A stretch of 64,000 nt of DNA from Castor canadensis (GCF_047511655.1 NC_133396.1:129031490-129095489); one strand, 5' to 3'; positions 21,593 through 33,986 are shown, numbered from the stretch's first letter. Numbers and translations are program-made. Notes: generated by a model from the letters alone, not told the origin.

Positions 21593-22374
21593 TATGCATC
21601 TATGATTTCACTGTGGTTAACAAGTGAGGGGGATGAGGTTAGAGGTATCAAAGACCAGAGGTAGGCTACCAACCTCCAAGGCCAAAAGCCAAGCCTGGCA
21701 AGGACAGCCAGCAAAAGCAAAGCAAAAACGAAAGCAAGTCAGGAGATGCTGTCTGCTCCCGGCCAGTGCCCAGGATCAGCAGATCCTGGCAGAGAGAGGC
21801 TCTGTGAGTAAGATGGCGCCAACACCCACTCCCCGGGCTACAGGCGCTGGTGCCAGGCTCCCCTCTAATGGGTGGATGGACTGTTGAGAGTGAGGCTGTC
21901 TGTCTCAGAACAAACAAGCCCCAGGCAACTTGACACAGCTCACCTACTTTTTGGTTGTAACATCTCTTTGAGAATCAAGGCATGTGCCTCCTGACTCCGC
22001 TAGTCCACAGTTATGTGACCCTGTGAGTGACATCCTCATTTTTTCCCAGTGGGTGACTCTGAGATCCAAAGGGCCAAGAATTCACCCAGGTCAACAGCAC
22101 AAGGCTATGACATTCTGGTCAATGCAAAGAAGAAGAAGTGGCCCCAAAAATCTCACTCTGTGACATAAAAGGAAGTGGTCTTGATGACATGGGTTCCATT
22201 ACTTTGCTCAGTTAATCAATAAGTATGTAGTGAAAAACCACAAGTTGCACCTGCAGAGTGCCTACTGTATACACACTCTGAAGAAGAGGGTTGTCCAAGG
22301 TCTGAGATGCAGACCATAATGGAAAAGACCATAATGGAGGGAGCCATGCTCCGGTGGGTGCCTCCACCTTTCAT

Positions 22375-22510
22375 TATCACCACTAGTAAATTTCTTAACC
22401 ATGACTCCAGTTTGAAAATGGGAATAATACCTATTTCACAGAATCACTGTGGGACTTAAACAGTTAATGTGTCTAGAGCATTTACCCTGGTGCCCAGTCA
22501 ACAGGAAAGT
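22375..22510 (+). repeat. MIR fragment
   Basis: AAATTTCTTAACCATGACTC, AAAATGGGAATAATACCTAT and CATTTACCCTGGTGCCCAGT follow the MIR order. Confidence 0.65.
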
Positions 22511-23500
22511 CCTACATGATGACATAGCTGTTGATGATGACATGGTGAGGATTGTCACATTACTCCTTGGGTCCCATGTAATCCTACACTGGGCTCAGGG
22601 TACTTTCCTTGACCATCCAGCTCCTCCAGGTGACACTAGGTGGAGAAGGCAGGCAGTTCTGGGTTCAAGAGTCTAAAAAAACATTGCCTCTGGCCTTGGA
22701 CCAGGAAGTGTGAACGCCTCCCTAGTCAACAAAAAAACAGTTGCTTTTGGAAATCTGTTCACAGCCAAGAAAGATGAGTACCAGGCATCTGGGACTTGGG
22801 AAGCCAGCCCTGGCATTGTGGAAGCAGTCCTACTGAAAAACCAGTAAGTCACAGGCTGAGGGAGCTATAGCTAGAAGTCTGATTCACAGTCAGGTCTATG
22901 ACTCCACTGTGGAGGAGCCATGATGGGGTGAGAATGCAGATGGCAGCTGTCAAGAGAGTGTCTGGCTGTGTCTGAGGGTGCAAGGAAGAGTACCCTAGCC
23001 TGGAAGCAAGTGCAGCATCCCCATCCCCACCCCCACTCCTACTATCGGGAGGCCATCTGCTTTCAGAGGCAGAGAAGTCAGTGGGCCCTGCCTCAGAATG
23101 GCCTAAGCCTCCAAAGGAAGGGAATGCAGACAGGCAAGGAGGCTCAGGAAAAACACTCCAGGCACCAGGGTCTGGAGGGCGGAACGCAGTGTTCCCACAG
23201 CTAGCTATGCAGGGAACGCAGCAGATGGAACTGCCCCAATCCAGGGAAACATTTGGTTCCTTGTCTCACACCAACTCACTGGAGAGGATGGTGAGGAGGG
23301 CCTGGGAAAGACAAAGAGAAGGTCAGGAAAGGGCAGGGAAGCTAAGCCAGGAAGATGAGAGGAATATTTCCTGAGATCCTTCCAGAAGCCTTGAACAGGT
23401 GGCAGCAAAATGCCAACAGTGTAAGAAAGCTCCAGAACACTGAACCCAGTTCCCTTATTTTACAGCTCAGGAAACTGTGGCCCCTAGAGAAGTCAGCACT
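22511..23500. other. Intergenic, no gene or repeat recognised
   Basis: Several short open frames, the longest 97 codons at 23081-23374, lie in overlapping registers with no recognisable domain. I treat them as chance. Confidence 0.4.
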
Positions 23501-23509
23501 TTGCTATGG

Positions 23510-23705
23510 AGACAGACTGTTGAATTTGGGAGCACTTAGCAGCTGTGAGATTTGGTGCCAATGTCTTAACCTTTCTGAGCCTCAGATTTCTCTTTTGCAA
23601 AATGGGAGCCCATCCTCTATTCCATAGAAGTGAGGTAATGTATATACAGCACTTAGTGCGGTGGCCAGCACACAGCAAGAGTCAATAAATACTAGCTTCC
23701 TGTTC
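23510..23705 (+). repeat. MIR element, well preserved
   Basis: Core AACCTTTCTGAGCCTCAGAT, GCAAAATGGGAGCC, GAGGTAATGTATATACAGCA and GTCAATAAATACTAGC in order. Confidence 0.78.
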
Positions 23706-24089
23706 CCAAGGTCACATAAGGGTTAACGGCAGAACTAGAACTAGAATCCAGATAGCCCAATTCTCAACCCAGTGAGTTATGCCACATTCCTCATTCCAGT
23801 TATGGAAAAGAGTTAAAGAAAGACATGTCTGGGATGGGTCACTGGAGGTGGGGAGGCGGGGAGATGTGACAGTAGAAGGGATTTTCTCACAACCAAAGCT
23901 CAGGAATGCATTACTGAGGGTTCCATTTTGGGAACTTATTTAAGTATGTGCCTAGGATGGATTAAGGGCTAAGGATGAACTAAATGTCATCTCGATGACC
24001 TGTTCTGCCCACGGATGCTAGGATTTATCAGAGGCAGGGCTGGTTCTACCCTTCCCAAATTCCCAAAAGAAAGGAAATGAATATGCATT

Positions 24090-24225
24090 CTTCCAACAAC
24101 CAGCATTCACAGAGCACATGAGAAACAAGTTTTCCTGCTAACATTTTGCCTGTGAGGAAACGAAGGCTCTAGAATACTAAATAAAAGATCACACAGCTAG
24201 CAAGTGGCAGAACGAGGATTCCATG
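24090..24225 (+). repeat. MIR/L2-type 3' fragment
   Basis: GAGGAAACGAAGGCTCTAG and GATCACACAGCTAGCAAGTG resemble the shared MIR/L2 tail. Confidence 0.55.
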
Positions 24226-24814
24226 GCATCTTAGTTTGTTCTGTGCTCCATGCCACTCCATCTCCTGTCTTGCAACACAGAAGGCATAGGATAGCACTCC
24301 TCAGAACAGGGTGTGTCAGGGCAGAACAGTCTTGAGAGAACTCTCCAGCTTGCCCCATCCTGGGGGTAGACATAGCCCCTGGAGACTGTCTTGTGATCTC
24401 ATTCCAGGAGCTGCTTGGCTCTCTCAGGGGACTTCCCTGCTCTGGATAGTAATCTCTGTCTAGGATCCCCTTTATCCTTCCCCAGGGCCTGACCTCGCCA
24501 CAAGGCAGAGCCTCCAGGGTGCCTCTCAACAACCTCACTGCCCTCGTGGTCCGCTGGGCCTCCAGTATTCACAGCCTTGTTCTGAGCACAGAGAGGCAGG
24601 CAAGCAAGAGAATTCAGATCGTGAGGAGCAGTCACAGTCCCTGTCTGATGGAGGAGACACATTCTCTACCATTAAGAGTCCCCACTTCTTAGGGGAGATG
24701 CAGCCCCTTTCCTTAGAGAGCTTCCAGGATGACAGAGTGACAGAAGAAATACTACCTCTGCTCTCAAGAAGCTCCCAGTCTGATGGGGAGAGAGAGCAGA
24801 AGAATGTGGATTCA

Positions 24815-25215
24815 ATAACAATAGCAAAACAGCTATGTTTATTGAGTGCCTTATAAATAGGATCTCCTGGGCCAAATGTGATAACACACTCTTGTAATCT
24901 CATCTCTGCAGGAGACATAGGTAAGAGGATCATGGTCCCAGGGTGACCTCAAAACAAAGTGTGAATCTTATCCAAAAAAGTAAACTTAAAGTAAAAAGGG
25001 CTAGAAACGTGGCTCAGTGGAAGATTGCTTGCTAGCAAGTGCAAGGTCCTGAGTTCAAACCCCAGTATCACCCTAAAAATTAAACAAATAAGATCTCATT
25101 TAATCTTACAGCAACCCTATGAGACAGGTTCTATTTTTACCCTTATTAAGTAGATGAAGAAATTGTAAGATCACATAGCTAGAGAGTGATAATGTCAGGA
25201 TTAAAACCCAGGCAG
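24815..25215 (+). repeat. LINE-2 3' end split by a SINE
   Basis: TATTGAGTGCCTTATAAATA (left) continues at ATCTCATTTAATCTTACAGC (right) and ends near AACCCAGGCAGTCTGGTT. Confidence 0.65.
24867..25085 (+). mobile_element. B1-like plus tRNA-like SINE with target-site duplication
   Basis: Flanked by AAATAGGATCTC (24855-24866) and AAATAAGATCTC (25086-25097). The tRNA-like unit carries AACGTGGCTCAGTGGAAGAT and GAGTTCAAACCCCAGTATCA. Confidence 0.82.
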
Positions 25216-26099
25216 TCTGGTTCAAGGATCTCTCAAGTAAAGGAGAAAGATAAAGGGAGACACTGGACAGTCTGGGGATGCTCTTGTCACCAGAGAAAGA
25301 AAAGAGAAGAGGAGGATTCCCTGACAAAAGAGACAAGGGGAGAACTGTCCTTCACTCAGCTCTCCAATTTCCACGTAAATCACAGCAACTCCAACTCCAT
25401 GACAAAAACCATTTTGTATTTCGAAGGGTTTCACAGCAAAGGAAACCCACAAAGTGGAAGTTTAGCAAGGATTTATTTAGCAGAGCAAGATAGAGTAGGG
25501 AGAAATAGAAAAAGGAAAGACGAGTACCTCCTGCTTGACACCTAAGAGATGAAAGCAAAGAGGCTCAAAATGGCAGCTCTTGTCCAAGGCATATTTGTAT
25601 CTTACCAAGACATGTGGTCATGTCACCTAGCAACCCCTAACCAATGTGTTAAGTTTTCAAGTATGGAGACAATGGGTTTAGGGTGAGTCTGTCCCCCAAA
25701 ATGTGGATCAAAAGGCGTAGGATGGATCCTAGTACTATTCAAAACATGGTGGCACTCTGACTTATTCTGTGAGATTGCAATCTGACATCTGCAAGAAGGA
25801 AGGGTGGTAGGAGAAATGATTGCACTCTTGGTGATTTTCAACTTTACTTCCTGGTTCTGTTTTAATTCCTGAATCAATTATATATTTTTTTCCCTTTAAG
25901 TTCCCAGTCACCTTAATTTTATCCTGTCTCACTCTGATTGCTGGCGAGTTTCAGGTGGCCAGTGACAGTTTATTTGGACTGAGAAGACTGTCTGAGGAGC
26001 ATGGTGTCTCAGGTCTTGCTTAGAGCTCAGAGCCCAGGGAAAAGAGTCTAGAAGTCCTCATCCTGAATCTCCCTTTCTAACTCTATTGTAATTCTGTTG
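25216..26099. other. Intergenic, no gene seen
   Basis: A 119-codon open frame at 25186-25545 overlaps others on both strands and shows no family resemblance. Nothing else is supported. Confidence 0.4.
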
Positions 26100-26261
26100 T
26101 AACCACTCCAGGTTTCTTATGACTACTGCTTGTATTGTATGTATTTTTCCATCCCTTTTACACTCAGCTGTCTGCGTCTTTATGTGTTAAGTTAGTTTCT
26201 TGTACACAGACTATAGTTGGAGCTTACTTTCATAAATCCAGCCTATTTATATTTAATACAG

Positions 26262-26271
<10 letters not shown>

Positions 26272-26299
<28 letters not shown>
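26272..26299. repeat. (TG)n microsatellite
   Basis: About 14 TG units inside the LINE-1 block. Confidence 0.93.
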
Positions 26300-26302
<3 letters not shown>

Positions 26303-26397
26303 GTTAGTCTTAAATCTGCTACCTTTCACATTGTTTATAATTTTTCCTCTTTTCTCTGTTCTTTTCTGCCTCTTTTATTCTAGAGTACTATTTTATT

Positions 26398-26500
26398 TTG
26401 GGGGGGCGGGATGGTACTAGGGAAGTTGAATTCATGGCTTCATGCTTGCGAGGTAGGTACTCCGGCAGAGAGCTCACTTGAGCTACTCTGCCAGCTACGT
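26398..26500 (-). mobile_element. tRNA-like SINE, antisense, diverged
   Basis: TGGTACTAGGGAAGTTGAAT then CACTTGAGCTACTCTGCCAG. Confidence 0.65.
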
Positions 26501-27044
26501 TAACTATTTTTAAATATTCTGATTTATCTCCACTATGGGCTTAGTTAGCTATACATCTCTGTTTTGTTTTTCAGTAGTTGCTATGGTGTTAGCAATATGC
26601 ACCTTTAACTTAGCACAGTTTATACTCAAATACACCACTTCTTATATAAAGTGGTGTAAGTGGGAAACTTACAACAATTAATTTCTGTTTTCTATCTGCC
26701 ATTCTTTGTACTATTACTGTCATACGTTTTGTTTCTATCTGTGTTATAAATCCAGTAACACATTGTTATTATTTTTACTTTAAATCCTTTTAAAGAAGTT
26801 TTAAAGTAAGGGGAATAGCCTTTTCATACTTAGCTATAATATGTTTGCCACTGCTGGTGTTCTGCATTCCTTTAGGTACATCTCAGTTTCCATCTTCTAT
26901 GATTTTTCTGGTTCCTAGAAAACTCCCTGCAACATTTCTTGTAAAGATCTGCTGGTGATGAATCCTGCCAGCTTCTCTTGTCTGAAGAAGTCTTTAGTTT
27001 ACTTTCATTCTTGAAAGCTTTTTTCATTAAATATAGAATTCTTG

Positions 27045-27139
27045 GATTGGAGGCATGGCTCAAATAGTAAAATGCCTGCCTAGTAAGTGTGAATCCCTGA
27101 GTTCAAACCCCAGTACTGTAAAAAAAAAAAAAAAATCAT
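27045..27139 (+). mobile_element. tRNA-like SINE with perfect 16-bp duplication
   Basis: AAATATAGAATTCTTG occurs at 27029-27044 and again at 27140-27155. The element itself is a full tRNA-like unit with an A-tail of about 15, so it is a fairly recent insertion into the old LINE-1. Confidence 0.9.
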
Positions 27140-27663
27140 AAATATAGAATTCTTGATTGTCAGGTTTTCTTTCCTTTCAGCACTTTAAAGACATTCTATT
27201 GTATTTTGACCTTCGTCGTAGCTGATGAGAAATGAGCAGTCATTTCTTATCTTTGCTCCTTTACTCATAAGTGCCTCTTTTCTTCTGGTTGCTTTTAATT
27301 TTTTCTTTTTATCACTGGTTTTCAAAATTTTGATTATGATATGACTTAGTGTGGTTTTCTCGTGTTTATCCCTTTGGGGGTTTAGTTAATAATTTAGATT
27401 TGTGAATTTATAGTTTTCACAACACATTTGGAAGTTTTGTAGCTATTATTTCTTCTAATATTTTTCTGCCCCCTTCTGGGACTTCACTTACATGTATATT
27501 TGTCCACTTGGTATTGTAATGTCCTCAGGACATTGAAGTTCTTTTTGTTGTTCTGTTTTGTCTTTTTAGTATTTTTTTTCCTCCGTGTTTCATTTTGAAT
27601 GTTTCCATAGCTTTGTAGTCACATTCAATATACTTTCATTCACAATGTCTGATCTGCTATTAA

Positions 27664-27812
27664 TTTGTTATGTACTGAGTGTTTAATGTCTCCTCAAAAT
27701 TCATGTCTACTTGCTAATTCCCAACTGATGGTACGCTGGAAGGTAATTAGGTCATGGCAGATGAAGCTCAGGCCTAATGGAAATAATACTCTTAGAAGAA
27801 AAGACACCAGAG

Positions 27813-27868
<56 letters not shown>

Positions 27869-28076
27869 TTTCCAAGGAAAAGAAAAAGTCACACCAAGGA
27901 AAGTTCCATGAAGGCAGCCATCAGGAAGCCAAGAAGGGAGCCCTCACCAGAATGTGACAATGCTGCAACCCTGCTCTCGAACTTCCAGTCTCCAGAACTG
28001 TGAGAAAATAAACATCTGTTGTTTTAATGTATTCAGTCTATGATATTTTGGTATGACAGCCTCACCTCATTAGACT
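27664..28076 (+). repeat. MLT1-type MaLR LTR with internal CT expansion
   Basis: TCTCCTCAAAATTCATGTCT, AGGTAATTAGGTCATGGCAG, CAAGAAGGGAGCCCTCACCA and CCAGAACTGTGAGAAAATAA in order, with a CT tract in the middle. Confidence 0.75.
27814..27870. repeat. (CT)n microsatellite
   Basis: About 57 bp CT run with two TT interruptions. Confidence 0.95.
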
Positions 28077-28449
28077 AGTAGATACTCCTATCCAGTAAAA
28101 TTTTTATTCCTTTTTATATCTTCCATTTATCTCTTAATTTTGTTCATGTTTTTCTTTAAATCTTTGAGCATAGTTATAATTAGTTTGACTGATAATTTTA
28201 TCATCCCTATCATTTCTGGATCTATTTCAATTAATGGATTTTTTTCTTCTGTTTATGGATAACATTTTTTTCCTCCTTCTTTGTTGTCTTCTAATTTTTG
28301 ATGGCATAATTGCCATTGTGAATTTTACACAACTGAGTGTTAGATTTTATTATATGACTTTAAAGAGTATTGGACTTTTTTTTACAGGCAGTTAAATTAA
28401 TTTTATGCTTTTGAGGTTAGTTTATAAATAATTAATATTATTATTATTT

Positions 28450-28525
28450 GGTGCCAGGGATCAAACCAATTGCCTTGTGCATGTGAGGCCAGTGCTCTAT
28501 TTCTAAGCTATGCCCCTTGCTCTGT
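28450..28525 (-). mobile_element. tRNA-like SINE, antisense
   Basis: GGTGCCAGGGATCAAACCAA followed by a degenerate A-box side; an old copy. Confidence 0.55.
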
Positions 28526-28600
28526 TTTTAAACTTTTTGAAGACAGATCTGGAGTAACCTTTACTTTTTGCTAAGGTATGACCCTTTTGTGATCTCAGTT

Positions 28601-30659
28601 AAATGCCATGCCTTCAATGAGGCCTTTGACTTTGGCTAGTGGGAACCAAAACAAGTCCTGAACCTATGTGAGTCTAGAATTGTTGAGATGGATCATGGGA
28701 CTTGCTGAACGATTGTATATGGATGGATAAGAGATGCAGAGACATTATTGGGTGGATGATGGCATCAACTAGCAGTAAGGGGAGTGTTGGAATGGAGGAG
28801 AGAGTAAATGGATTCCACATCAGATATATTTAATTTTAGGAGCCCACAAAACATTTAAGTGGAGATATCTACCAAAACCTTGGATATGCAATCTGCAACC
28901 CAGAGAAGCAACTGAAGCAGAGCAGAGAACTGGGAGTAATCAATACATAACAGTTAAGAGCAGCTAACTGTCACCAAGCATTTATTACGCAAGGTCATTA
29001 AAACCAAGGTAAGAACATGAGACTGCCAAGGGAGGTTGTATAAAAGATGACTTAGGAGAATCCTCTTGAAGGTTGGACAGAAGTAGAGCTAATGGAGAGA
29101 AAGAAAGGTGAAGACACAGTGAGAAAAGACAGGGAAGAAACGGGAGATGGAGGGGCCTTGGGAGCTGGGAGAGCACAGTTTTAAGGGGTGTGTGTGGCTC
29201 ATACCACCAGATGACACAGACCAATCAAGTAAGATTAAGACTGAAAGTATCTCCCCGGCTGAGGGCCTCTGCTGATCTTAGAGTCCTCAGCTGCGTAGGT
29301 GGTCAGCTGAAGTCACATACTGATAACTAGCTCGATTCTACGCTGTCAAGATTCCACGTCAAGAAAGTCAAGATCGAAGAATTTCAACATCTCAAAATTT
29401 CAGAACTTGCTAGAATGCTACCACCACCATGGTTCTAGAACTTTAAAGGTGTCAAGATTCTAAGGATTTCCAGATTCTAGAATCCTAAAGATATCAACAT
29501 TCCAAATCCCCTCAGATTCTTTGTTTACTGGGCTCATTGGTTCCAGAATACAATGATCCTGTTTTTCAAGCCTGGCCCCTCTGTGGCCACCCACAGCAGC
29601 AGCAGCAGCCACTGGAAGTGCTGGGTCAGACCCATGGTGCCACTGTGGCTGCTGCTCCAGGAAAAGCAATCTTACTGACCTAGGGAAAGTGGAAGCCAAG
29701 GAGCAGACAAATGAATGAGAGGTGAGGAAGTATAAACTTTTTCTGAAAACTTGATGAAGAAGGGAAATTAGCCATAGAGCCATAGCTAAGGGACTACATG
29801 GGAAAGAGGAACTTTTTTGGTGGGAGAGACTCAGCATGCTTAGGTGCTCAGAGGAAAGGCCAGCAGAGAGGGACAGTGTAATATTCTTAAGAAAAGACAA
29901 GGTAGTGAGACCAATAGCATTCAGAGAGCTCCTCAGTAGGTGTCAAGGTACTTACAGAGGTGGGAAAGATGTTATTCATCACCTTTATTTTAAAAATAGA
30001 AGAATAAAACCCAAAGGGGGAAGAGACCTGCCTGAAACTGGGGGCTTGGCAGAAGAGACCCTACCCCCAGCCCTGGCCACCTGGGGCAGAAGCCCCAGAA
30101 AGCTCCCTTGTATCAGTCTGAGGCCTTGGCCACCCTGCAGAATCCTAGAAAAAGTTGTTATCTGAGTTGCAGAGCAGGGAATGCAGGGAGGGTCTCTAGG
30201 CGCATTCTGGGAAGGGGTGGCTATCAGGAGGATTCAGGAGAGGAGGATTCAGGAGAGGAGGATGGAGCCAGGAGAAAGGCAAAGGCAACTCCACCCAGGC
30301 AGCAGCTGCTCCCAAATATGTCACAACTTGTCAAAGAGGCAGAAATAGAAGCAGTTCAGGGAGTGGAAGGGGGTGGGGTAGCAAGATAGGGCTCTGAACC
30401 CATAGGGGGCAGGGGAGTAGAAGGATAGCAGCGAAGGGTGACAGGCAAGGAGGCTAAGCTCAGGTGTGAGTATGGCAAACACATCAGAAAGTTCTAGATG
30501 GGCGAAATGGTTGCAGAGAACCATCTGGTGGTCTTTCAGTGAGGTGGAGTATAGAAGCAGAAGTGAAGGTGGACAAATATCCCAAGAAAATCTTCCTTCT
30601 CTTATCCCAGGGGTCCACTGTTCAGGCCTGGTTCACACAACCCTCCTAACTCCCTCCAG
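28601..30659. other. Intergenic, mostly without recognised features
   Basis: Holds a degenerate TTCTAGAA-rich stretch at 29340-29500 and a short 15-bp tandem repeat at 30227-30263. Open frames of up to 146 codons (29460-29900, - strand) lack any recognisable domain. ADORA1 5' untranslated exons could be expected in this part of the locus but cannot be identified by eye. Confidence 0.4.
30227..30263. repeat. Short tandem repeat, 15-bp unit
   Basis: GAGGATTCAGGAGAG repeated about 2.5 times. Confidence 0.8.
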
Positions 30660-30750
30660 CTAGCGGTGTAACTCAGTGCCTAGTGTGTCTGTGCAAGGTC
30701 CTGGGTTTAATTCTCAGTATCACAAACCCAAGCAACCAAATGAAAAAATA
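30658..30750 (+). mobile_element. tRNA-like SINE, diverged
   Basis: GCGGTGTAACTCAGTGCCTA and GGGTTTAATTCTCAGTATCA. Confidence 0.6.
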
Positions 30751-31407
30751 AACCAGTCCTCCTGTCCTGATCCCAAGAGTACATGCTAAGTCAGGAAAAC
30801 AGGGGATATTCAGATCATTCACTCCAGCATCTTGGTTTACGGATGGGCAAACTGAGAAGCAGAGAGAAGACATGACAGCACCGTGACTTGACTCCCTATC
30901 CAGGCTTCTTTCCTCCACTTTCCTGTGATTTCCTGACAGTATTTGTTCCAACCAGAAACTGAAGGCCCTGTTTTCATAGGGACATGGAACACTCACAAGC
31001 AATCCTCATCCCCATTTCAAAGGCCCCACTGGTGCCAAGCCCTCAGGTTCACAATGCCACATTCTCTGCTGAGCTCTGTTCTGAGTATTTTTAAGACCAG
31101 CTCTACTTTGTCTCCATCAATCACTTCTCCCTGACTGCCACTCTCCCCAGACCCAACCTCTTCAGCCCCCAGGCTGGCACCTTCCCCCACTCCTAAGCCA
31201 GAGATTCTTGAAGGATGATCCTGGCTCATAGTTCCAAATTCCAGGCAGGGAAGGAATTTCCCAGTGGTTATCTGATGCTCAGGCCTCGGTGGAAACAATG
31301 TGGACTTGAGGCGAGGGAGGGGGAGGACCACCTCTCAAACATGGTCCTCTGCCTCCAAGCTTCTTCTCCTGTCCCAAGTCCCCCTGCCTTTCCCCTCACA
31401 CTTGTCC

Positions 31408-31545
31408 TATATCTTTTTTTTTTCACTTTTAAAAAAAAATTTTATTCATATGTGCATACAACTTTTGGGTCATTTCTCCCCGCTTCCTCCACCCCCTCCC
31501 TTACCTGCCCTGCCCCCTCCCTCTCCCCCACTACCTCCTATATCT
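31408..31545 (-). repeat. LINE-1 3'-end-like G-rich repeat, antisense
   Basis: In reverse complement it has a long G-rich tract, then GGGAGAAATGACCCAAAAGT and TTGTATGCACATATGAATAA before an A-run. It is the same family as 4066-4145 and 50738-50822. Confidence 0.6.
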
Positions 31546-31744
31546 TCTTTTCTTCTCTCCATCACAACTTCTCCTGATGTCACCCTGAACTCACCATTGG
31601 AACACGGAATCCTCTCACTGTCCACTGCCTGTGGCACCATGCCCACCTGGAGAGCATGTACCCACTTGCTGCACCCACCTCACCTGCAACCTCAAGGAAG
31701 GGAGAAGGCTCCTGGATTCAGCCCCAGGGTCTAAGTTTAGGCAG

Positions 31745-31890
31745 ACTCCTTAGCACTCTGACACTGGTCTTCTGCCCCCTTGGGCAAGTCACGTCCCTTC
31801 TTTGGGCCTGTGTTTCCGACTCTGTAGAAAGAAATTGGACTAGCTGATCCTAGACTGCCTTGCACTCTGACAACCTATGATGCTGTGATC
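31745..31890 (+). repeat. MIR fragment
   Basis: CCTTGGGCAAGTCACGTCCC, TTTGGGCCTGTGTTTCCGAC and CTGTAGAAAGAAATTGGACT. Confidence 0.65.
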
Positions 31891-33261
31891 TGTACTTACC
31901 CTGCGGCATAGCTACTGCCTCATAAATAATCAATTCAGATTTCCATGTCATATTTATGCATGTTCTGTTGAAATGCACATGCATTCTGGACACCCAACCC
32001 CAGCCCAGTCCTTACCAATAATACTCAAGAGATTCAGCCCAGGAAAACAAAAGGTGGGAACTGTTTGCAGAAGCCAGAGACTCCCATCTTTCTAGACTCT
32101 CTTGCTCTTCTATGTCCAAGCAAATGAGATTCCAGAATAGGCAACTTGCTGAATTTCAGACAAGCAACCTGCCAGCCCAGGTCAGTTCACCTGTGAAGCC
32201 TGCAGGGACTAGAAGAGGCTGGAGGCCAGACAGCCATGGCTGGACATTCAGCAGAAGGGGAAGGAAGGAGTAGGGAGCAGGTGAAAGGGATTTCTGAAAT
32301 CCCCTTCATGCAAATGAGATTAGCCCAGCATGCAAATGGTACAGAATCAACTTGAGATGGTGTGTGGGGAGGCAGCAATCTGGCCCTGGAACCCTGTGAG
32401 GGACAAGGGCTTCCTCTGGAGAAAGCAGGACTCCAGTGGAGGAGGTTACAGTCAGAAAGGGGGCCCTGTGTGCCCACACAGCAGGGGTGGGGATTAGGGC
32501 TGGACGCCCTGCTGTCAGGTTAGAGCTGATGGATCACCGCTGGTGGCAGAGCACAAAGGCTGCTCTGTGCTTGGCACCAATGTGTTCCCATCCATCAGAG
32601 GGCAGCTTGCGGCTGAAGGGCTGTGCCGGGGAGAAAAGCAAGATCTAGACATGGTTCCTTCACAACTCGGCTAAGAGAAGAACAAGGCCAGTCCCTAGCC
32701 ACTTGAAAGTTTTCAGAGGTCAGAGACACCTGGATCACCCCATGATCTTGGTCCTGGGAACATTCCCACTTGAGTCCTGATATGGTACCCAGGTCACCTT
32801 ATTCAGGCATACATAAACATATGTACAGGCGTGGTTCATAGAGACCCAGGCATACAAGGTCACCGTAACCTCCCAACCCTGTCCTTATATTAGGTCAGAG
32901 GCAAAAATCGCACAAACACAAGGCCACACTCACACCTAACACAGGTGCCTGAAGACAGGAGCTGCTCCTAGTCACTGTTCTCACCCCAGGTCCTGTCCCC
33001 ACCCAGAGATCAACACAAAGTAGGTCCTTAGGAAATAGGTGTTGAGCAGAGGAAGGAGTGAATGAATCAAATTTTCCCTCTGGATTATAGACCAATGTGG
33101 CAGTTTTTCTAACCTTCCCTTTTGTCACTGAGCCCTGTCTACCTTGGTGTGCTCATCTCCCTCACTCAACTGTGAGCATATTGACAGCAGACAGACCACA
33201 TCCTATTCGTGACAGTGACCCTGGAGCCTGGCACACTGTGCTCAGTATATGTTTTTCAATT
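31891..33261. other. Repeat-poor intergenic DNA upstream of MYOG
   Basis: No SINE, LTR or LINE could be recognised over about 1.4 kb, which is unusual for this window. It includes two octamer motifs (32308 and 32330). It is a candidate regulatory stretch, unproven. Confidence 0.45.
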
Positions 33262-33385
33262 GAAAGAAAAAGGATGGGAGGGAGGAAGGAAAGGAGGGAG
33301 GGAGGGAGGAAGGAAGGGGAAGGAAGGATGAAAAAGAAAGAAAGAGGAAGGAAGGATGAAAAGAAAAAAGAGAGAGCGAGAAAGA
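33262..33385. repeat. Purine-rich (GGAA/GAAA)n tract
   Basis: About 125 bp of almost pure purine on the + strand. Confidence 0.9.
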
Positions 33386-33985
33386 ATAACTATATAAGGT
33401 GGGGGGGAACACGTTTTTCCCCAATTCCTGCTCCTGGGTTCTGCTATGGGACAATGAGGACATGATCTGTAGATCATAGAGATAAAAGGGAGGGTAAGGA
33501 CTCAGGAGTTGGGAAGAGGACAAAGCAAGAAGTGGGTCTCGTATTTATTGGGTATTTTCATGAAAGTCCTCCTCTCACGTAATAAAACAACATCCTCCCA
33601 GGGTACGCATGCACACACGCCCGCACACACACCATCCTTCGTCAGCCTGAACCATGCATGCTTCCCAGTCAAATCCACTCTCTTGCCTCTGAGGGTTGTT
33701 CGGACAGATCATCGTCGTACTCCAAGATTACTGTCATGGTGGTCTTTGTGGTCTCCTTGCCTCAGTTTCCAAGTCCCTCCATGCCCAGCTGGGCCTCTTT
33801 CCATCTTTGTAGCCTTGTCTCCAGGTACTCCTCACCTGAACTCTTCTCCTCTGGTACAAATCACAAATCCTACCCGTTCCTCAAGACCCAACCCAGCCCA
33901 GCCCACTCCTCCGGCCTGAATTCTCCACAGAGGCCCCAGCCTTCAGTGGTTTTGCCATTCTAAAAGCTTCTGACACACCTTTTGT
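33386..33985. other. Intergenic, no gene seen
   Basis: C/T-rich sequence with a 136-codon open frame (33509-33919) of low-complexity Pro/Ser translation, overlapped by another frame. No gene is supported. Confidence 0.4.
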
Positions 33986-33986
33986 T

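Larger units (their letters stand above)
26100..28600 (-). mobile_element. Old LINE-1 block, antisense
   Basis: T-rich sequence with TTTGGAAGTTTTGTAGCTAT, TCTTCTAATATTTTTCTGCC and ATTCTTGGATTGG/CTTGATTGTCAGG resembles the antisense of old LINE-1. It is interrupted by a TG tract, a SINE at 27045 and an MLT1 LTR at 27664. Family not determined. Confidence 0.6.

Noticed and set aside
29460-29900. 146-codon - strand open frame with CAG repeats
   Set aside because: Begins in degenerate repeat-like sequence and shows no family resemblance. A receptor 5' exon could not be supported.
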